From the NCBI GenBank assembly GCA_020442475.1, contig JAGRKA010000016.1, forward strand, positions 1 to 38,872: a DNA stretch of 38,872 nt, given 5' to 3'. The stretch's first letter is position 1. Each line of letters begins with the position of its first letter. Below, piece by piece: positions 8,520 through 16,052 of the stretch. Origin of the DNA: Alphaproteobacteria bacterium (GTDB lineage: Bacteria > Pseudomonadota > Alphaproteobacteria > Micavibrionales > Micavibrionaceae). Below the pieces are notes generated by a model. The model was not told where the DNA came from. It saw only the letters and a program-made list of their open reading frames with translations, and ran no database searches. A program made the translations under genes and the position numbers.

Positions 8520-9512
8520 CTAGGCCGCCTTTTTCTGCTGTTTTTGGGCCTTGATCGCCCGGTCTGCACGGTTAAGCACTTTGAGCACCCGCAAACCCTC
8601 TTCGCCGTCCGTTCTGGGCGTTTTACGTGCCGCGACACATTCCAGGAAATGCGCGCATTCATCGCGCAGCGGCTCCGATTCCACCAGCGGCACTGCTACA
8701 CCGTCTGCCTTGCGAATATCCGGCAGCTCTTGCGTAACCTCGATTTTGTGCGGATAATGGATCAGCTTTGTTTCCCAGCCTTCACGGTCGTCGAACACGG
8801 CCATACCGTTTTCCCCGATCACCACGAGCTTTTGCTCTTTGAATGGATTAATCCACGAGACGTTCACATGTGCGCCCAGCCCGCTGGGAAAACCCATATG
8901 AATGGCGGCGATATCCTCGATCTCCGGGTGGGTCTGGCAGCTCCCGACTGCTTCGACTGTTTCCGGTAAAATCCCCCCCGCAAGGCTGAGGATCATGGAA
9001 ACGTCATGCGGTGCAAAGCTCCAGAGTACGTTTTCCTCGCGCCGGATTTTCCCGAAACTTAGGCGGTTGGAGTAAATATAACGAAGCGGCCCGAACGTCC
9101 CGGCATCAGCCATCTCTTTGAGTTTTAAAAAGCCGGGATGGTAATGCAGCAAATGTCCAACCATCAGGATTCGGCCCTTTTCAGCGGCCAGCGCGCACAA
9201 GGCCTGCGCATCCTCGTCGCGGAGGCAAACCGGTTTTTCAACATAAACGTCCTTTCCGGCCTGAAGCGCGGCATGCGCCATCTTGAAATGAAGCGGCGCG
9301 GGGGAGGCCAGAACGAGCGCCTGAATATCCGGCGCCTGCAACGCTTCCTCAAAGGATAGAGCCGGGACATCATATTCAGCGCTGAACTTCTGAGCTGTTG
9401 CGGGATCGTAATCACAAACGCTGTGCAGCGCGCCTAAAGCGTGAAAATTCCGCACAAGGTTTTTCCCCCAGTGCCCGCAGCCAATGACGCTGACTTTAAC
9501 GCCTTCAGTCAT
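8520..9512 (-). CDS. wbpB: UDP-GlcNAcA 3-dehydrogenase, WbpB-type (Gfo/Idh/MocA)
   Basis: NAD-dependent oxidoreductase that oxidises C3 of UDP-N-acetylglucosaminuronate. The Rossmann motif GCGHWG is at residues 11-16, and the family motif EKP with its catalytic Lys93 is in YVEKPVCL. The C-terminal alpha/beta substrate domain has the LSFGKIRREENVLWSFAPHD segment expected of WbpB/WlbA enzymes, with its Lys and His. The length of 330 residues is normal. In known pathways WbpB and WbpE work as a pair, the bound NADH being recycled by 2-oxoglutarate. It sits between wbpA (15 bp away) and wbpD (2 bp away) in one transcription unit. Confidence 0.9.
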   Translation of the reverse strand: MTEGVKVSVIGCGHWGKNLVRNFHALGALHSVCDYDPATAQKFSAEYDVPALSFEEALQAPDIQALVLASPAPLHFKMAHAALQAGKDVYVEKPVCLRDEDAQALCALAAEKGRILMVGHLLHYHPGFLKLKEMADAGTFGPLRYIYSNRLSFGKIRREENVLWSFAPHDVSMILSLAGGILPETVEAVGSCQTHPEIEDIAAIHMGFPSGLGAHVNVSWINPFKEQKLVVIGENGMAVFDDREGWETKLIHYPHKIEVTQELPDIRKADGVAVPLVESEPLRDECAHFLECVAARKTPRTDGEEGLRVLKVLNRADRAIKAQKQQKKAA

Positions 9513-9527
9513 GATTTTTCCAATTTT

Positions 9528-10901
9528 CTATGTCTTAACGATATGCGCGGCCTTAAAGCCGTGCTTTTCAAACCCGTTGCGGCTGTCTACGATCAGCTTG
9601 CAGTGTTCCGCAAGGGCCGCATAATCGAAATTGTCGTGATCTGTAGCCAAAAAGGCCGCATCATAACCACGGAGGCGCTCTGGCGTTGGGTCAATGCTCC
9701 TGCGCCCGGCCAGCGGCGCATGTTCGCGCGTTGCAGGAATTTCGGGCAGATACGGGTCTAGATAATCAACCTGTGCGCCGCGACTTTCCAAATTTTCAAG
9801 AATCTTCAAAGACGGGCTTTCGCGCATATCATCCACATTGCGCTTATAGGCAAGCCCAAGCAGCAGGATTTTTGAACCTTTAAGGCTTTTCTCCGCATGG
9901 GTGCTCAGCGCCTCGGCCAGATTATCCGTCACGTAACGGACCATATTGTTATTGATTTCGCCAGCCAGCTCGATAAAGCGCGTATGCACGTCGAACTCGC
10001 GGGCCTTCCATGTCAGATAAAACGGGTCGATCGGGATGCAGTGCCCCCCTAGACCCGGCCCCGGATAGAAGGGCATGAAGCCGAAAGGTTTCGTCTTGGC
10101 CGTATCAATCACTTCCCAGATATCAATGCCCATTCTGGAATAAACGACTTTCAGCTCATTCACGAGCGCGATATTGACCGCCCGGAAGATATTCTCCGTC
10201 AGCTTTACCGCTTCCGCCGTTTCAGGGGAGGACACACCGACAACTGTACCGATAAACTTGCTATAGAGCGCCGTAGCCAGTTTGAGTGCATCTTCACCAT
10301 CCCCGCCGACGACCTTGGGCGTGTTATGCGCGCTGAACTGCGCATTGCCGGGATCTTCGCGCTCCGGTGAATAGGCCAGAAAGAAATCCTGCCCGGATTT
10401 AAGCCCTGTTTCCCGTTCCAGAAGCGGCTTCATCACTTCTGTCGTCGTCCCCGGATAGGTCGTGGATTCCAGCGTCACCAGTTGCCCCGGCTTCAAGTAA
10501 CGCGCAACCGTTTTTGTTGTTTCGATTACATATGTCAGATCAGGTTCGCGTTGTTTCGTCAGGGGTGTAGGCACGCAAATAATGACTGCGTCCGCGTCGG
10601 CGAGGCGCTCCGGCGTGATCGTCGCCCGGAATTTCCCGGACTCTGCGATCTCCTTGATACGCTCGGAGCGTATATGTTTGATCGGAGACACCCCGTTATT
10701 GAGTTGATCGACCCGTTTCGTATCCAGATCAAGGCCGATAATATCAAAACCGTTGGAAAACAGGGCGTCCACAAGGGGAAGGCCTACATAGCCCAGACCG
10801 ACCACTGCAACGCAAGCCTGCGCCGTTTGAAATTTTTTGAGAATCTCCGGAAGATTAACGCCGCCTTCCGGTTGCTGTGTTTGAAGGGTCTGGGCCATCA
10901 T
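9528..10901 (-). CDS. wbpA: UDP-N-acetylglucosamine 6-dehydrogenase, WbpA-type
   Basis: NAD-dependent nucleotide-sugar dehydrogenase converting UDP-GlcNAc to UDP-GlcNAcA, the first step of the pathway. The N-terminal Rossmann motif GLGYVGLPLV is at residues 35-44. The catalytic cysteine is Cys288 in GLGGHCIPIDPFYL, and the C-terminal UDP-binding domain begins near LLLGLAYKRNVDDMRESPS. The length of 457 residues is usual for this group. I chose ATG 10901 because AGGA lies six bases upstream; an in-frame TTG at 10919 has no such support. It is the first gene of the wbpA-B-D-E operon, with a plausible promoter at 10963-10990. The WbpI epimerase that would make the ManNAc(3NAc)A form is not in the window. 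Confidence 0.92.
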   Translation of the reverse strand: MMAQTLQTQQPEGGVNLPEILKKFQTAQACVAVVGLGYVGLPLVDALFSNGFDIIGLDLDTKRVDQLNNGVSPIKHIRSERIKEIAESGKFRATITPERLADADAVIICVPTPLTKQREPDLTYVIETTKTVARYLKPGQLVTLESTTYPGTTTEVMKPLLERETGLKSGQDFFLAYSPEREDPGNAQFSAHNTPKVVGGDGEDALKLATALYSKFIGTVVGVSSPETAEAVKLTENIFRAVNIALVNELKVVYSRMGIDIWEVIDTAKTKPFGFMPFYPGPGLGGHCIPIDPFYLTWKAREFDVHTRFIELAGEINNNMVRYVTDNLAEALSTHAEKSLKGSKILLLGLAYKRNVDDMRESPSLKILENLESRGAQVDYLDPYLPEIPATREHAPLAGRRSIDPTPERLRGYDAAFLATDHDNFDYAALAEHCKLIVDSRNGFEKHGFKAAHIVKT

Positions 10902-10962
10902 ATAATATCCTGAGTGCAATATCTTAAGTACGAGATCCTGCCGGTGCGTACGTCCGCGCTGT

Positions 10963-10990
10963 ATATTAGAAGAAAATCCCGGATTCGCAA
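10963..10990 (-). promoter_or_regulatory. Probable sigma-70 promoter of the wbp operon, overlapping a hairpin
   Basis: Leftward, TTGCGA (10985-10990) is separated by 16 bases from TAATAT (10963-10968), about 60 bases before the wbpA ATG. The -35 box lies inside an inverted repeat CCCGGA/TCCGGG (10978-11002) that follows the FliJ-like gene and is itself followed by ATTTTCTT, so terminator and promoter appear to share sequence. Confidence 0.5.
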
Positions 10991-11003
10991 GCTTTTTCCG
11001 GGG

Positions 11004-11432
11004 TTACGCCTTTTCATCCTTTTGCCGCCTGAAAAGCTCCAGTCCAATCTCGTCCAGCTCCGCAGCCTCTTTCCGGTTCAGCGCATCCTCTTCAGCCTGC
11101 ACGCGGCGCTCTTGCGTAATTTCAATCTTTTTAAACGCGGCAAAGCTTGTGCGCATATCCTCCTGCGCGGCTTGAATACGTATTTCCAGCTTGCTTCTGG
11201 CTTCGTCTATATCGGCGACGCGCGTCTTGACGGCTTCGGAGTAGGGGCCGAAATAAGAGAGCATATCTGCTTCCATCTCCCGGAGTTTCTCGCGCTCTTC
11301 CTCAAGCTGGTCCAGCAGGGTTTTCTTCTGGTTTGCAAGTTCCTCGGCCTGCCGGTAAAGCTCGGCCAGAAATTTACGCTTTTGCTCCAGCGCATGCTTG
11401 CGGACACGGATCAACGGATCAAGATCGGCCAT
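11004..11432 (-). CDS. FliJ-like coiled-coil protein (putative flagellar export chaperone)
   Basis: A 142-residue, highly charged, almost entirely helical protein with heptad-like coiled-coil segments (about residues 8-75 and 82-135). Its size, N-terminal LDPLIRVRKHALEQKR pattern and acidic/basic balance resemble FliJ, the stalk-like protein that couples the FliI ATPase to the flagellar export gate. Conservation in FliJ is weak, so a generic coiled-coil protein is the main alternative. No other export-apparatus gene is nearby. It follows cpoB by 39 bp on the same strand and may be at the end of the pal-cpoB unit. The RBS-like GGGAG is unusually close to the ATG. Confidence 0.5.
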   Translation of the reverse strand: MADLDPLIRVRKHALEQKRKFLAELYRQAEELANQKKTLLDQLEEEREKLREMEADMLSYFGPYSEAVKTRVADIDEARSKLEIRIQAAQEDMRTSFAAFKKIEITQERRVQAEEDALNRKEAAELDEIGLELFRRQKDEKA

Positions 11433-11471
11433 ACTCCCTTACCCCGTCAAAGAGCCGGACAGCCTGCAATA

Positions 11472-12473
11472 TCAGGAACAGTTCAAGCGGGAACGCTCCT
11501 GATCCGCGCGGCGCAAAACCGGCGCAGGCGCAGAAACGCCGTCCTTCCCAAGCTGATCCAGCGCAACGCAGGCATCGTCCTTATTTCCCATCCCGGCCAG
11601 CGACATGCCAAGTTTCAGGAGATTATCACCGGCCTTCTGTCCTTTCGGATCTTTTTGATAGGCTTCGGCAAAAATACGTGCCGCCCGTTCAAAATTTCCC
11701 CGTACGTAAAAAGTTTCGCCAAGCCAGTAGCGCGCATTTCCAGCCAAGGCATGGGTCGGATAGCGATTAACAAAATCCTGAAACTCTTTTTCCGCCGCAT
11801 CATACTGGCTGTTTTTCAAAAGCGCGAAGGCGTTCTCATAGCTGGCCGTTGCCGGATCAGCAGCCTGAGAGGCCGCGGAAGCGCTACGCCCTGCCCCCGA
11901 AGGCTCCACATAGGTTCCAAGGCTGTTTTCAGCCCCCGGTGTCTGATTGCCGGATGTCCATTGATAGCCCGAATTCGCAGTCGGCTGGGGCGGCTGCTGT
12001 GCGCTATTAGCGGCAGATGAGCTCTGCGCAGTATAGGGCGCACCGGTGCCGCTACTGCGGAAACTACCGGCGGACGAAGAAGAACGCCCCCCCTCCAGAT
12101 CGCCGATCCGCACCTCCAGATCGCCGGTCACACGCTCAAGCTCTTCACGGAGTCTGCGCGTCTCATAGGCCTGCTCTTCCAGTTTTCCGCGCATATCCTG
12201 AAGCTCCCGCTCCATCTGCTGTAAGCGGATTTCCACCCCGCCCTGAGACGCGGCGTCCCCACCTCTGGATACCGCAGCGGCAGGGGGCTGCTCTCCACGG
12301 TAAACGGCACGGCTCAGCGTTTCGATTTCATTTTCGATCCGGCTGAGTCTGTTATTCATATCCCGTGCTGACTGTGCCATGGCGACAGGTGCAGCTGCGG
12401 AGATGCCCAGAAGGAAAAGGCCTGAACAGAGGCAGGCCTTTTTTACAATATTTTGATAAGAGGAGCGTGTCAT
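11472..12473 (-). CDS. cpoB: Tol-Pal system protein YbgF / CpoB
   Basis: Periplasmic protein that coordinates peptidoglycan synthesis with outer-membrane constriction in concert with Tol-Pal. The order of parts is as in the family: a signal peptide (hydrophobic stretch ending PVAMAQ), an N-terminal coiled coil with RLSRIENEIETLS and a second heptad region (about 80-128), a long Gly/Ser/Ala/Gln-rich linker (about 130-205), and a C-terminal TPR domain beginning YENAFALLKNSQYDAAEKEF with RYWLGETFYVRGNF. The length of 333 residues is normal for alphaproteobacteria. It begins three bases after the pal stop codon, so the two are co-translated. The last residues NCS leave a single terminal cysteine. 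Confidence 0.93.
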   Translation of the reverse strand: MTRSSYQNIVKKACLCSGLFLLGISAAAPVAMAQSARDMNNRLSRIENEIETLSRAVYRGEQPPAAAVSRGGDAASQGGVEIRLQQMERELQDMRGKLEEQAYETRRLREELERVTGDLEVRIGDLEGGRSSSSAGSFRSSGTGAPYTAQSSSAANSAQQPPQPTANSGYQWTSGNQTPGAENSLGTYVEPSGAGRSASAASQAADPATASYENAFALLKNSQYDAAEKEFQDFVNRYPTHALAGNARYWLGETFYVRGNFERAARIFAEAYQKDPKGQKAGDNLLKLGMSLAGMGNKDDACVALDQLGKDGVSAPAPVLRRADQERSRLNCS

Positions 12474-12476
12474 ATC

Positions 12477-12998
12477 CTAGTCGACTTTCATGACGCCCCG
12501 GCGGTTTTGCGCCCAGGCTGATTCATTCGCACCCGGAACGGCGGGCCGCTCCTTACCGTAGCTGACAGTCGAAATCCGGCGCGGGTCAATTCCCAGTGCG
12601 ACCAGATAGTTCTTTACAGCATTCGCCCGGCGCTCACCCAAAGCAAGGTTGTACTCACGGGTTCCGCGTTCGTCGGCATGGCCTTCGATCGTTACGTTTA
12701 GTCCGGCATGCTGCGTCAGCCAGTTGGCTTGGTTATCGAGCGTCATGCGGGCTTCGTCGCTCACATCATAACGGTCGTAACCAAAAAAGATGCGATCCCC
12801 GACATTCGTGACCAGATCGGCCTGCGTCCCTGCGGCAGGACCTTGATTCTGCGTGTCGTAAATTTCAGAGAGCGGGCCTTCCGTAATGCCTTCACGCTCG
12901 GCACTCGTCTGGCCGTCCACCGCAGACGTATCTTCCGTCGTCGAACAGGCGGACACCGCAAATATAACGGCAAAAATCATGAGGTAACGCGCAAGCAT
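12477..12998 (-). CDS. pal: Peptidoglycan-associated lipoprotein Pal
   Basis: Outer-membrane lipoprotein that binds peptidoglycan through an OmpA-like domain and links it to TolB/TolA. The lipobox VSAC places the lipidated cysteine at residue 18. The OmpA-like domain (about 65-170) contains the expected EGHADERGTREYNLALG and RRANAVKNYL motifs, with the DAP-binding Asp and Arg. The length of 173 residues is typical. The RBS GAAGGAG stands seven bases before ATG. A promoter fits just upstream (13054-13082). Unusually, tolB is not upstream; hisE is. Confidence 0.96.
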   Translation of the reverse strand: MLARYLMIFAVIFAVSACSTTEDTSAVDGQTSAEREGITEGPLSEIYDTQNQGPAAGTQADLVTNVGDRIFFGYDRYDVSDEARMTLDNQANWLTQHAGLNVTIEGHADERGTREYNLALGERRANAVKNYLVALGIDPRRISTVSYGKERPAVPGANESAWAQNRRGVMKVD

Positions 12999-13053
12999 AT
13001 GTTTTCTCCTTCAGGTAGCTTGGGTCTGCGGCTCGAAAGCCGAGTCGGTTCAA

Positions 13054-13082
13054 TTAATAGGCGTTTCAAGGGCTGCTTGCAA
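13054..13082 (-). promoter_or_regulatory. Probable sigma-70 promoter of pal-cpoB
   Basis: Leftward, TTGCAA (13077-13082) and TATTAA (13054-13059) are separated by 17 bases, about 55 bases before the pal start codon. The leader between them contains a short hairpin CGGCT-cgaa-AGCCG (13028-13041). The position, just after hisE, gives pal its own promoter rather than reliance on readthrough from the his genes. Confidence 0.55.
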
Positions 13083-13197
13083 GAGGATAGCGCCTTTTTG
13101 AACACAGCTTTCCGTACGAAAATTTTCTAGAAAAAATAGATTTGCGGGGAGCCAAAATAAAAGCATACAGAACAGACTATTAGGCCACAGGTCCCGA

Positions 13198-13545
13198 TCA
13201 GTTCGTTTTACGGGACGCCTTTTCCTCAAGGCCGGACATACCAAAACGCTCTTCCAAAACGGCAAAAACCTCGCCGGGAGGAATATCGTGATGGGACAGC
13301 ATCACCATCAGGTGAAAAATGAGGTCTGCCGATTCGCTCCGAAGCGCGCCCCGAATCGTCTGGTCTTCCGGGCTTTTCTCAAGCCGAAGTGCCTCAGCGA
13401 TCGTTTCTTCGGCCTCTTCCGTCAATTTTCCCGACATTTTGCCGACACCCTTTTTATAAAGGCTGGCAACGTAGGAGCTTTCCGGATCGGCGCTTTTGCG
13501 CGACTGAAGCACGTCATACAGACGGTTTAAGATGTCATCGTTCAT
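13198..13545 (-). CDS. hisE: Phosphoribosyl-ATP pyrophosphatase
   Basis: Second enzyme of histidine biosynthesis, hydrolysing phosphoribosyl-ATP to phosphoribosyl-AMP. The all-alpha MazG-like fold is recognisable from [14 protein letters not shown] (metal-binding glutamates) and [17 protein letters not shown], which carries the second acidic site. The length of 115 residues matches stand-alone HisE, so there is no HisI fusion. It begins five bases after the hisF stop codon and is the last histidine gene here. No good Shine-Dalgarno sequence is visible, consistent with translational coupling to hisF. Confidence 0.95.
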   Translation of the reverse strand: MNDDILNRLYDVLQSRKSADPESSYVASLYKKGVGKMSGKLTEEAEETIAEALRLEKSPEDQTIRGALRSESADLIFHLMVMLSHHDIPPGEVFAVLEERFGMSGLEEKASRKTN

Positions 13546-13550
13546 AATAG

Positions 13551-14318
13551 CTATAATCGCACCGGAATACCGGCTTTGTCCATAACTTCTTTCGCCTGCG
13601 CGACCGTATATTCGCCGAAATGGAAGATGGAGGCCGCTAAAACCGCTGATGCGTGCCCGTCCCGGATGCCCTCGACCAGATGCTCGAGCGTCCCCACGCC
13701 GCCCGAGGCGATGACCGGCACCTTCACAGCATCGGCGACCGCCCGTGTCAGCTCGATATTGAAACCCTGTTTCGTGCCGTCACGATCCATTGATGTCAGG
13801 AGAATCTCTCCCGCCCCGTAACCCGCCATACGCTGCGCCCATTCGACGGCATCCAGCCCGGTAGCCTTGCGCCCCCCATGGGTGAATATTTCCCAACCCG
13901 GCGAGCCGTCAGATTTTGCCTTCGCGTCAACAGCCACGACGATACATTGATCACCGCATTTGCGGGCGGCTTCGCGTACGAATTCAGGGTTTTTTACGGC
14001 AGCCGAGTTAATTGCGACCTTGTCCGCCCCGGCATTGAGGAGCGCACGAATATCTTCAACGCAGCGCACCCCGCCCCCGACGGTCAGCGGCATAAAAATC
14101 TCTTCAGCCACATGGCGGACAACATCGATGATCGTACCCCGGTTATCAACGCTGGCCGTGATATCAAGGAAGCACAGCTCATCCGCGCCCTGCGCCTGAT
14201 ACAAGCGCGCTTGCTCCACGGGGTCGCCCGCATCCACCAGATCGACAAAATTCACGCCCTTGACAACCCGGCCGTTATCCACGTCGAGGCAGGGAATAAT
14301 TCTGGTCTTGAGGGTCAC
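13551..14318 (-). CDS. hisF: Imidazole glycerol phosphate synthase subunit HisF
   Basis: Cyclase subunit of IGP synthase, a (beta/alpha)8 barrel that joins ammonia from HisH to PRFAR, giving imidazole glycerol phosphate and AICAR. The catalytic aspartates are Asp12 ([15 protein letters not shown]) and Asp131 (IVVAVDAK). Phosphate-binding loops are visible at VGGGVR and SGGVGTLEH. The length of 255 residues is exactly typical. It starts with GTG at 14318, and the last base triplet of the upstream lipoprotein gene overlaps it (GTGA). hisH and hisA are not adjacent in the window. Confidence 0.97.
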   Translation of the reverse strand: MTLKTRIIPCLDVDNGRVVKGVNFVDLVDAGDPVEQARLYQAQGADELCFLDITASVDNRGTIIDVVRHVAEEIFMPLTVGGGVRCVEDIRALLNAGADKVAINSAAVKNPEFVREAARKCGDQCIVVAVDAKAKSDGSPGWEIFTHGGRKATGLDAVEWAQRMAGYGAGEILLTSMDRDGTKQGFNIELTRAVADAVKVPVIASGGVGTLEHLVEGIRDGHASAVLAASIFHFGEYTVAQAKEVMDKAGIPVRL

Positions 14319-14743
14319 TGGAACTGCGCGCCTTCTTTGGTGTAAAGCCCGATTGTGTCGCCCGTTTCAGCATGCTGGATAGAAAACATGCCCTGAGGCG
14401 AATCAGTCATACCGAAGATGTAATCAACCGTCTCAAGCACTCGGCGGCGGTCCAGAGCCGATAGCTCCATAAAAGTCCGCCCGACCTCCAAAACCGGTAC
14501 GTCGTCCTTAACGAACTGATTCGTAATGATGCCGTCCGCATAAAATCTGTCGATTACCGCGACTTGCCCGCCGCGATCGGCGATCCAGTCCTGCGGCACC
14601 CACGGATCGTTCTCCCACTGGACATTATGCCGCGTCTTGGCGTCTTCCAGATAGGGCCGGGTTTCGGAATGGTCCTTATTATTCGCACAGGCAGACAAGC
14701 CGGTGGCAAGACACAAAGCGGCAAACAGGCTTAAAAAACGCAT
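14315..14743 (-). CDS. Putative lipoprotein translationally coupled to hisF, function unknown
   Basis: A 142-residue predicted lipoprotein: the signal [19 protein letters not shown] ends in a lipobox LSAC with lipidated Cys19. The rest is soluble and charged, with no motif I recognise; it includes [12 protein letters not shown] and a C-terminal [16 protein letters not shown]. The start at 14743 is chosen because AAGGAA stands about eight bases upstream and the signal peptide then begins correctly; a longer in-frame ATG at 14788 would disrupt it. Its stop codon overlaps the hisF GTG start by four bases. Why an exported lipoprotein should be coupled to a cytosolic histidine enzyme is not evident. 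It is divergent from the FlgC-like gene. Confidence 0.7.
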   Translation of the reverse strand: MRFLSLFAALCLATGLSACANNKDHSETRPYLEDAKTRHNVQWENDPWVPQDWIADRGGQVAVIDRFYADGIITNQFVKDDVPVLEVGRTFMELSALDRRRVLETVDYIFGMTDSPQGMFSIQHAETGDTIGLYTKEGAQFQ

Positions 14744-14802
14744 TATCGGAGTTCCTTCGGTTTTCAACGTCATTTTAACGAATTTCATGCTACCTTAAAG
14801 GA

Positions 14803-15216
14803 ATGTTGAGTACCATTACAATAGCGCTTTCAGGTTTGGAGGCCGCTTCAAAGCGGCTGAGCGCCGGCGCGTCCAATATTGCGAACGTCCAGACCGCCGG
14901 TTCTCTGGAGCCGGGCGGGAAGGCACCTTATACGCCGCTGGATACACAGCAGACCGCTCAGACGGATACGCAAGGGAACGGGCAGGGTGTGCGCGCCGAC
15001 TTCGTCCCCCGGCAAAATCCGTTCGTTCCGGCTTTCGATCCCGATTCGCCCTTTGCCGATGAAAAAGGCATTGTGGGCCTGCCGAACGTCAATCTGGCGG
15101 AAGAGGCCGTAAATATCAACCTGGCCGAGCTTCAGTTCAAGGCGAACATCAAGACGATTGAAACTGCCTCCGAGTTATCCGAAGAGCTTTTAAAGATTTT
15201 CGACGAGGAAGTTTAG
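14803..15216 (+). CDS. FlgC-like flagellar basal-body rod protein
   Basis: A 137-residue protein resembling the proximal rod protein FlgC in size and layout. An N-terminal rod motif (ALSGLEAASKRLSAGASNIAN) contains the SNIAN core shared by flagellar axial proteins. The C-terminal rod segment begins LPNVNLAEEAVNINLAELQF and continues with FKANIKTIETASEL. The middle region is shorter in conserved blocks than true FlgC and lacks the clear ENPNAD-type sequence, so it may be a FlgC paralogue rather than the rod subunit itself. It stands alone, without flgB, fliE or other flagellar genes. AAAGGA almost touches the ATG, so the precise start is uncertain. Confidence 0.7.
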   Translation: MLSTITIALSGLEAASKRLSAGASNIANVQTAGSLEPGGKAPYTPLDTQQTAQTDTQGNGQGVRADFVPRQNPFVPAFDPDSPFADEKGIVGLPNVNLAEEAVNINLAELQFKANIKTIETASELSEELLKIFDEEV

Positions 15217-15238
15217 GGCATACAAATTTTTCAGTTTT

Positions 15239-15372
15239 GTCATCCCCGCGAATGTCCTGCATAAGCAGGGCATTTTATCGGCGGGGATCCGGGAAAGGCG
15301 AGCGGCTTTGCCGCTCCCATATGGATCCCGTTCGTGCAGACTTTCGCTTCGCGAAAGCACCAACGGGATGAC
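15239..15372. repeat. MITE-like palindromic element, copy 1 (134 bp)
   Basis: The element is bounded by perfect 8-bp inverted repeats GTCATCCC and GGGATGAC. Internal stems: ATCCCCGC (15242-15249) with GCGGGGAT (15281-15288); inside it AATGTCCTGC with GCAGGGCATT; GAGCGGC-TTT-GCCGCTC (15300-15316); and CTTTCGC-TTC-GCGAAAG within the outer pair ATCCCGTT/AACGGGAT (15325-15369). A second copy lies at 34037-34175. No ORF is present, so any transposition would be non-autonomous. It fills the convergent gap between the FlgC-like gene and the next leftward gene. Confidence 0.85.
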
Positions 15373-15432
15373 AAACACTGTATCAATATTTCAAGATACG
15401 GCTATATTTTGCTTTTTGCTCCGGTTGGCTTG

Positions 15433-15451
15433 GCGTCTTCGCGTCTTGGCG
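15433..15451. repeat. Short repeat, identical to 4668-4686
   Basis: GCGTCTTCGCGTCTTGGCG occurs here and at 4668-4686 with no mismatch over 19 bases. A looser relative, in the other orientation, may be at 33996-34017 (TTTTTAAACCGCAGAGG and following). Such short GCGTCTTGGCGGTTA-type sequences recur between genes in many bacteria; function unknown. Confidence 0.5.
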
Positions 15452-15483
15452 ATTCCGGCGGGGTTTTCACTACAGAGGCTGCT

Positions 15484-16002
15484 CTAAATAAACGGATCAT
15501 ACGCCCATTGCAGCAAGGCTTGCCGCTGGCGGGGGCGGCAGAGGAGATCGCCGGGGATGCAGTTCGCCCGAATTTGCCCGGCATGGCGACGAAAGGCCCG
15601 CCAGCGTTTGATTTGCGCTGCGTCCACTTCCGGGATGCGCCGCCCCAGATAATAGCGGCAATACCATTGAAACCAGCCGCGCGGGTCCGGACCGATAATC
15701 CAACCCTTTTCGCGCCAGATTTCTAAGGACTGGCGGCTTTTGACCCCGAAACAGTTCAGGGACGGGTCAGGCTTGTCGCTCAGCTTTGCGCCTTCGAACC
15801 AGTCCGTGGGCAGTTCATCCCGGCAATCATTGCAATATTTGCCTTCGAAAACGCCACGCCGGAGCATCTCCTTCGGGGTTAAAAACGGCTCGAAACCGTC
15901 CGCGAAATCCTCACCCACAGGCGCCTCCAACACATAGCTATAGCCGGTTTGCATTGTGTCGTTCACATCAATGCGCGCGCCGGGGCGGTAAAGCGTCGTC
16001 AA
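15484..16002 (-). CDS. Conserved cysteine-rich protein of unknown function, TTG start
   Basis: A 172-residue soluble protein. Six cysteines (57, 60, 84, 115, 148, 155) include a CNDC pair, which suggests metal binding. The aromatic segment [14 protein letters not shown] at 109-122 and the C-terminal [15 protein letters not shown] look strongly constrained, and I recall similar uncharacterised proteins in both bacteria and eukaryotes, but I cannot name a family. The start is TTG at 16002: a perfect AGGAGG sits six bases upstream, and the next in-frame ATG is at residue 17. It is divergent from the formyltransferase-like gene, with 50 bp between them. Confidence 0.75.
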   Translation of the reverse strand: MTTLYRPGARIDVNDTMQTGYSYVLEAPVGEDFADGFEPFLTPKEMLRRGVFEGKYCNDCRDELPTDWFEGAKLSDKPDPSLNCFGVKSRQSLEIWREKGWIIGPDPRGWFQWYCRYYLGRRIPEVDAAQIKRWRAFRRHAGQIRANCIPGDLLCRPRQRQALLQWAYDPFI

Positions 16003-16008
16003 AATCGG

Positions 16009-16014
16009 CCTCCT
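16009..16014 (-). promoter_or_regulatory. Consensus ribosome binding site that fixes a TTG start
   Basis: AGGAGG on the minus strand ends six bases before the TTG at 16002. Its quality and spacing decide the start of the leftward gene, since no ATG or GTG is similarly placed. Confidence 0.75.
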
Positions 16015-16052
16015 GAACAGGGCTGTATACCTGCACGCATCATACCGATATA

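Noticed and set aside
10914..12020. 368-codon open frame on the plus strand
   Set aside because: Antisense to cpoB and the FliJ-like gene; composition is Arg/Leu/Pro-rich as expected for a shadow frame.
15239..15372. CRISPR-like repeat
   Set aside because: Only two distant copies in the window and no spacers; structure is that of a palindromic mobile repeat.
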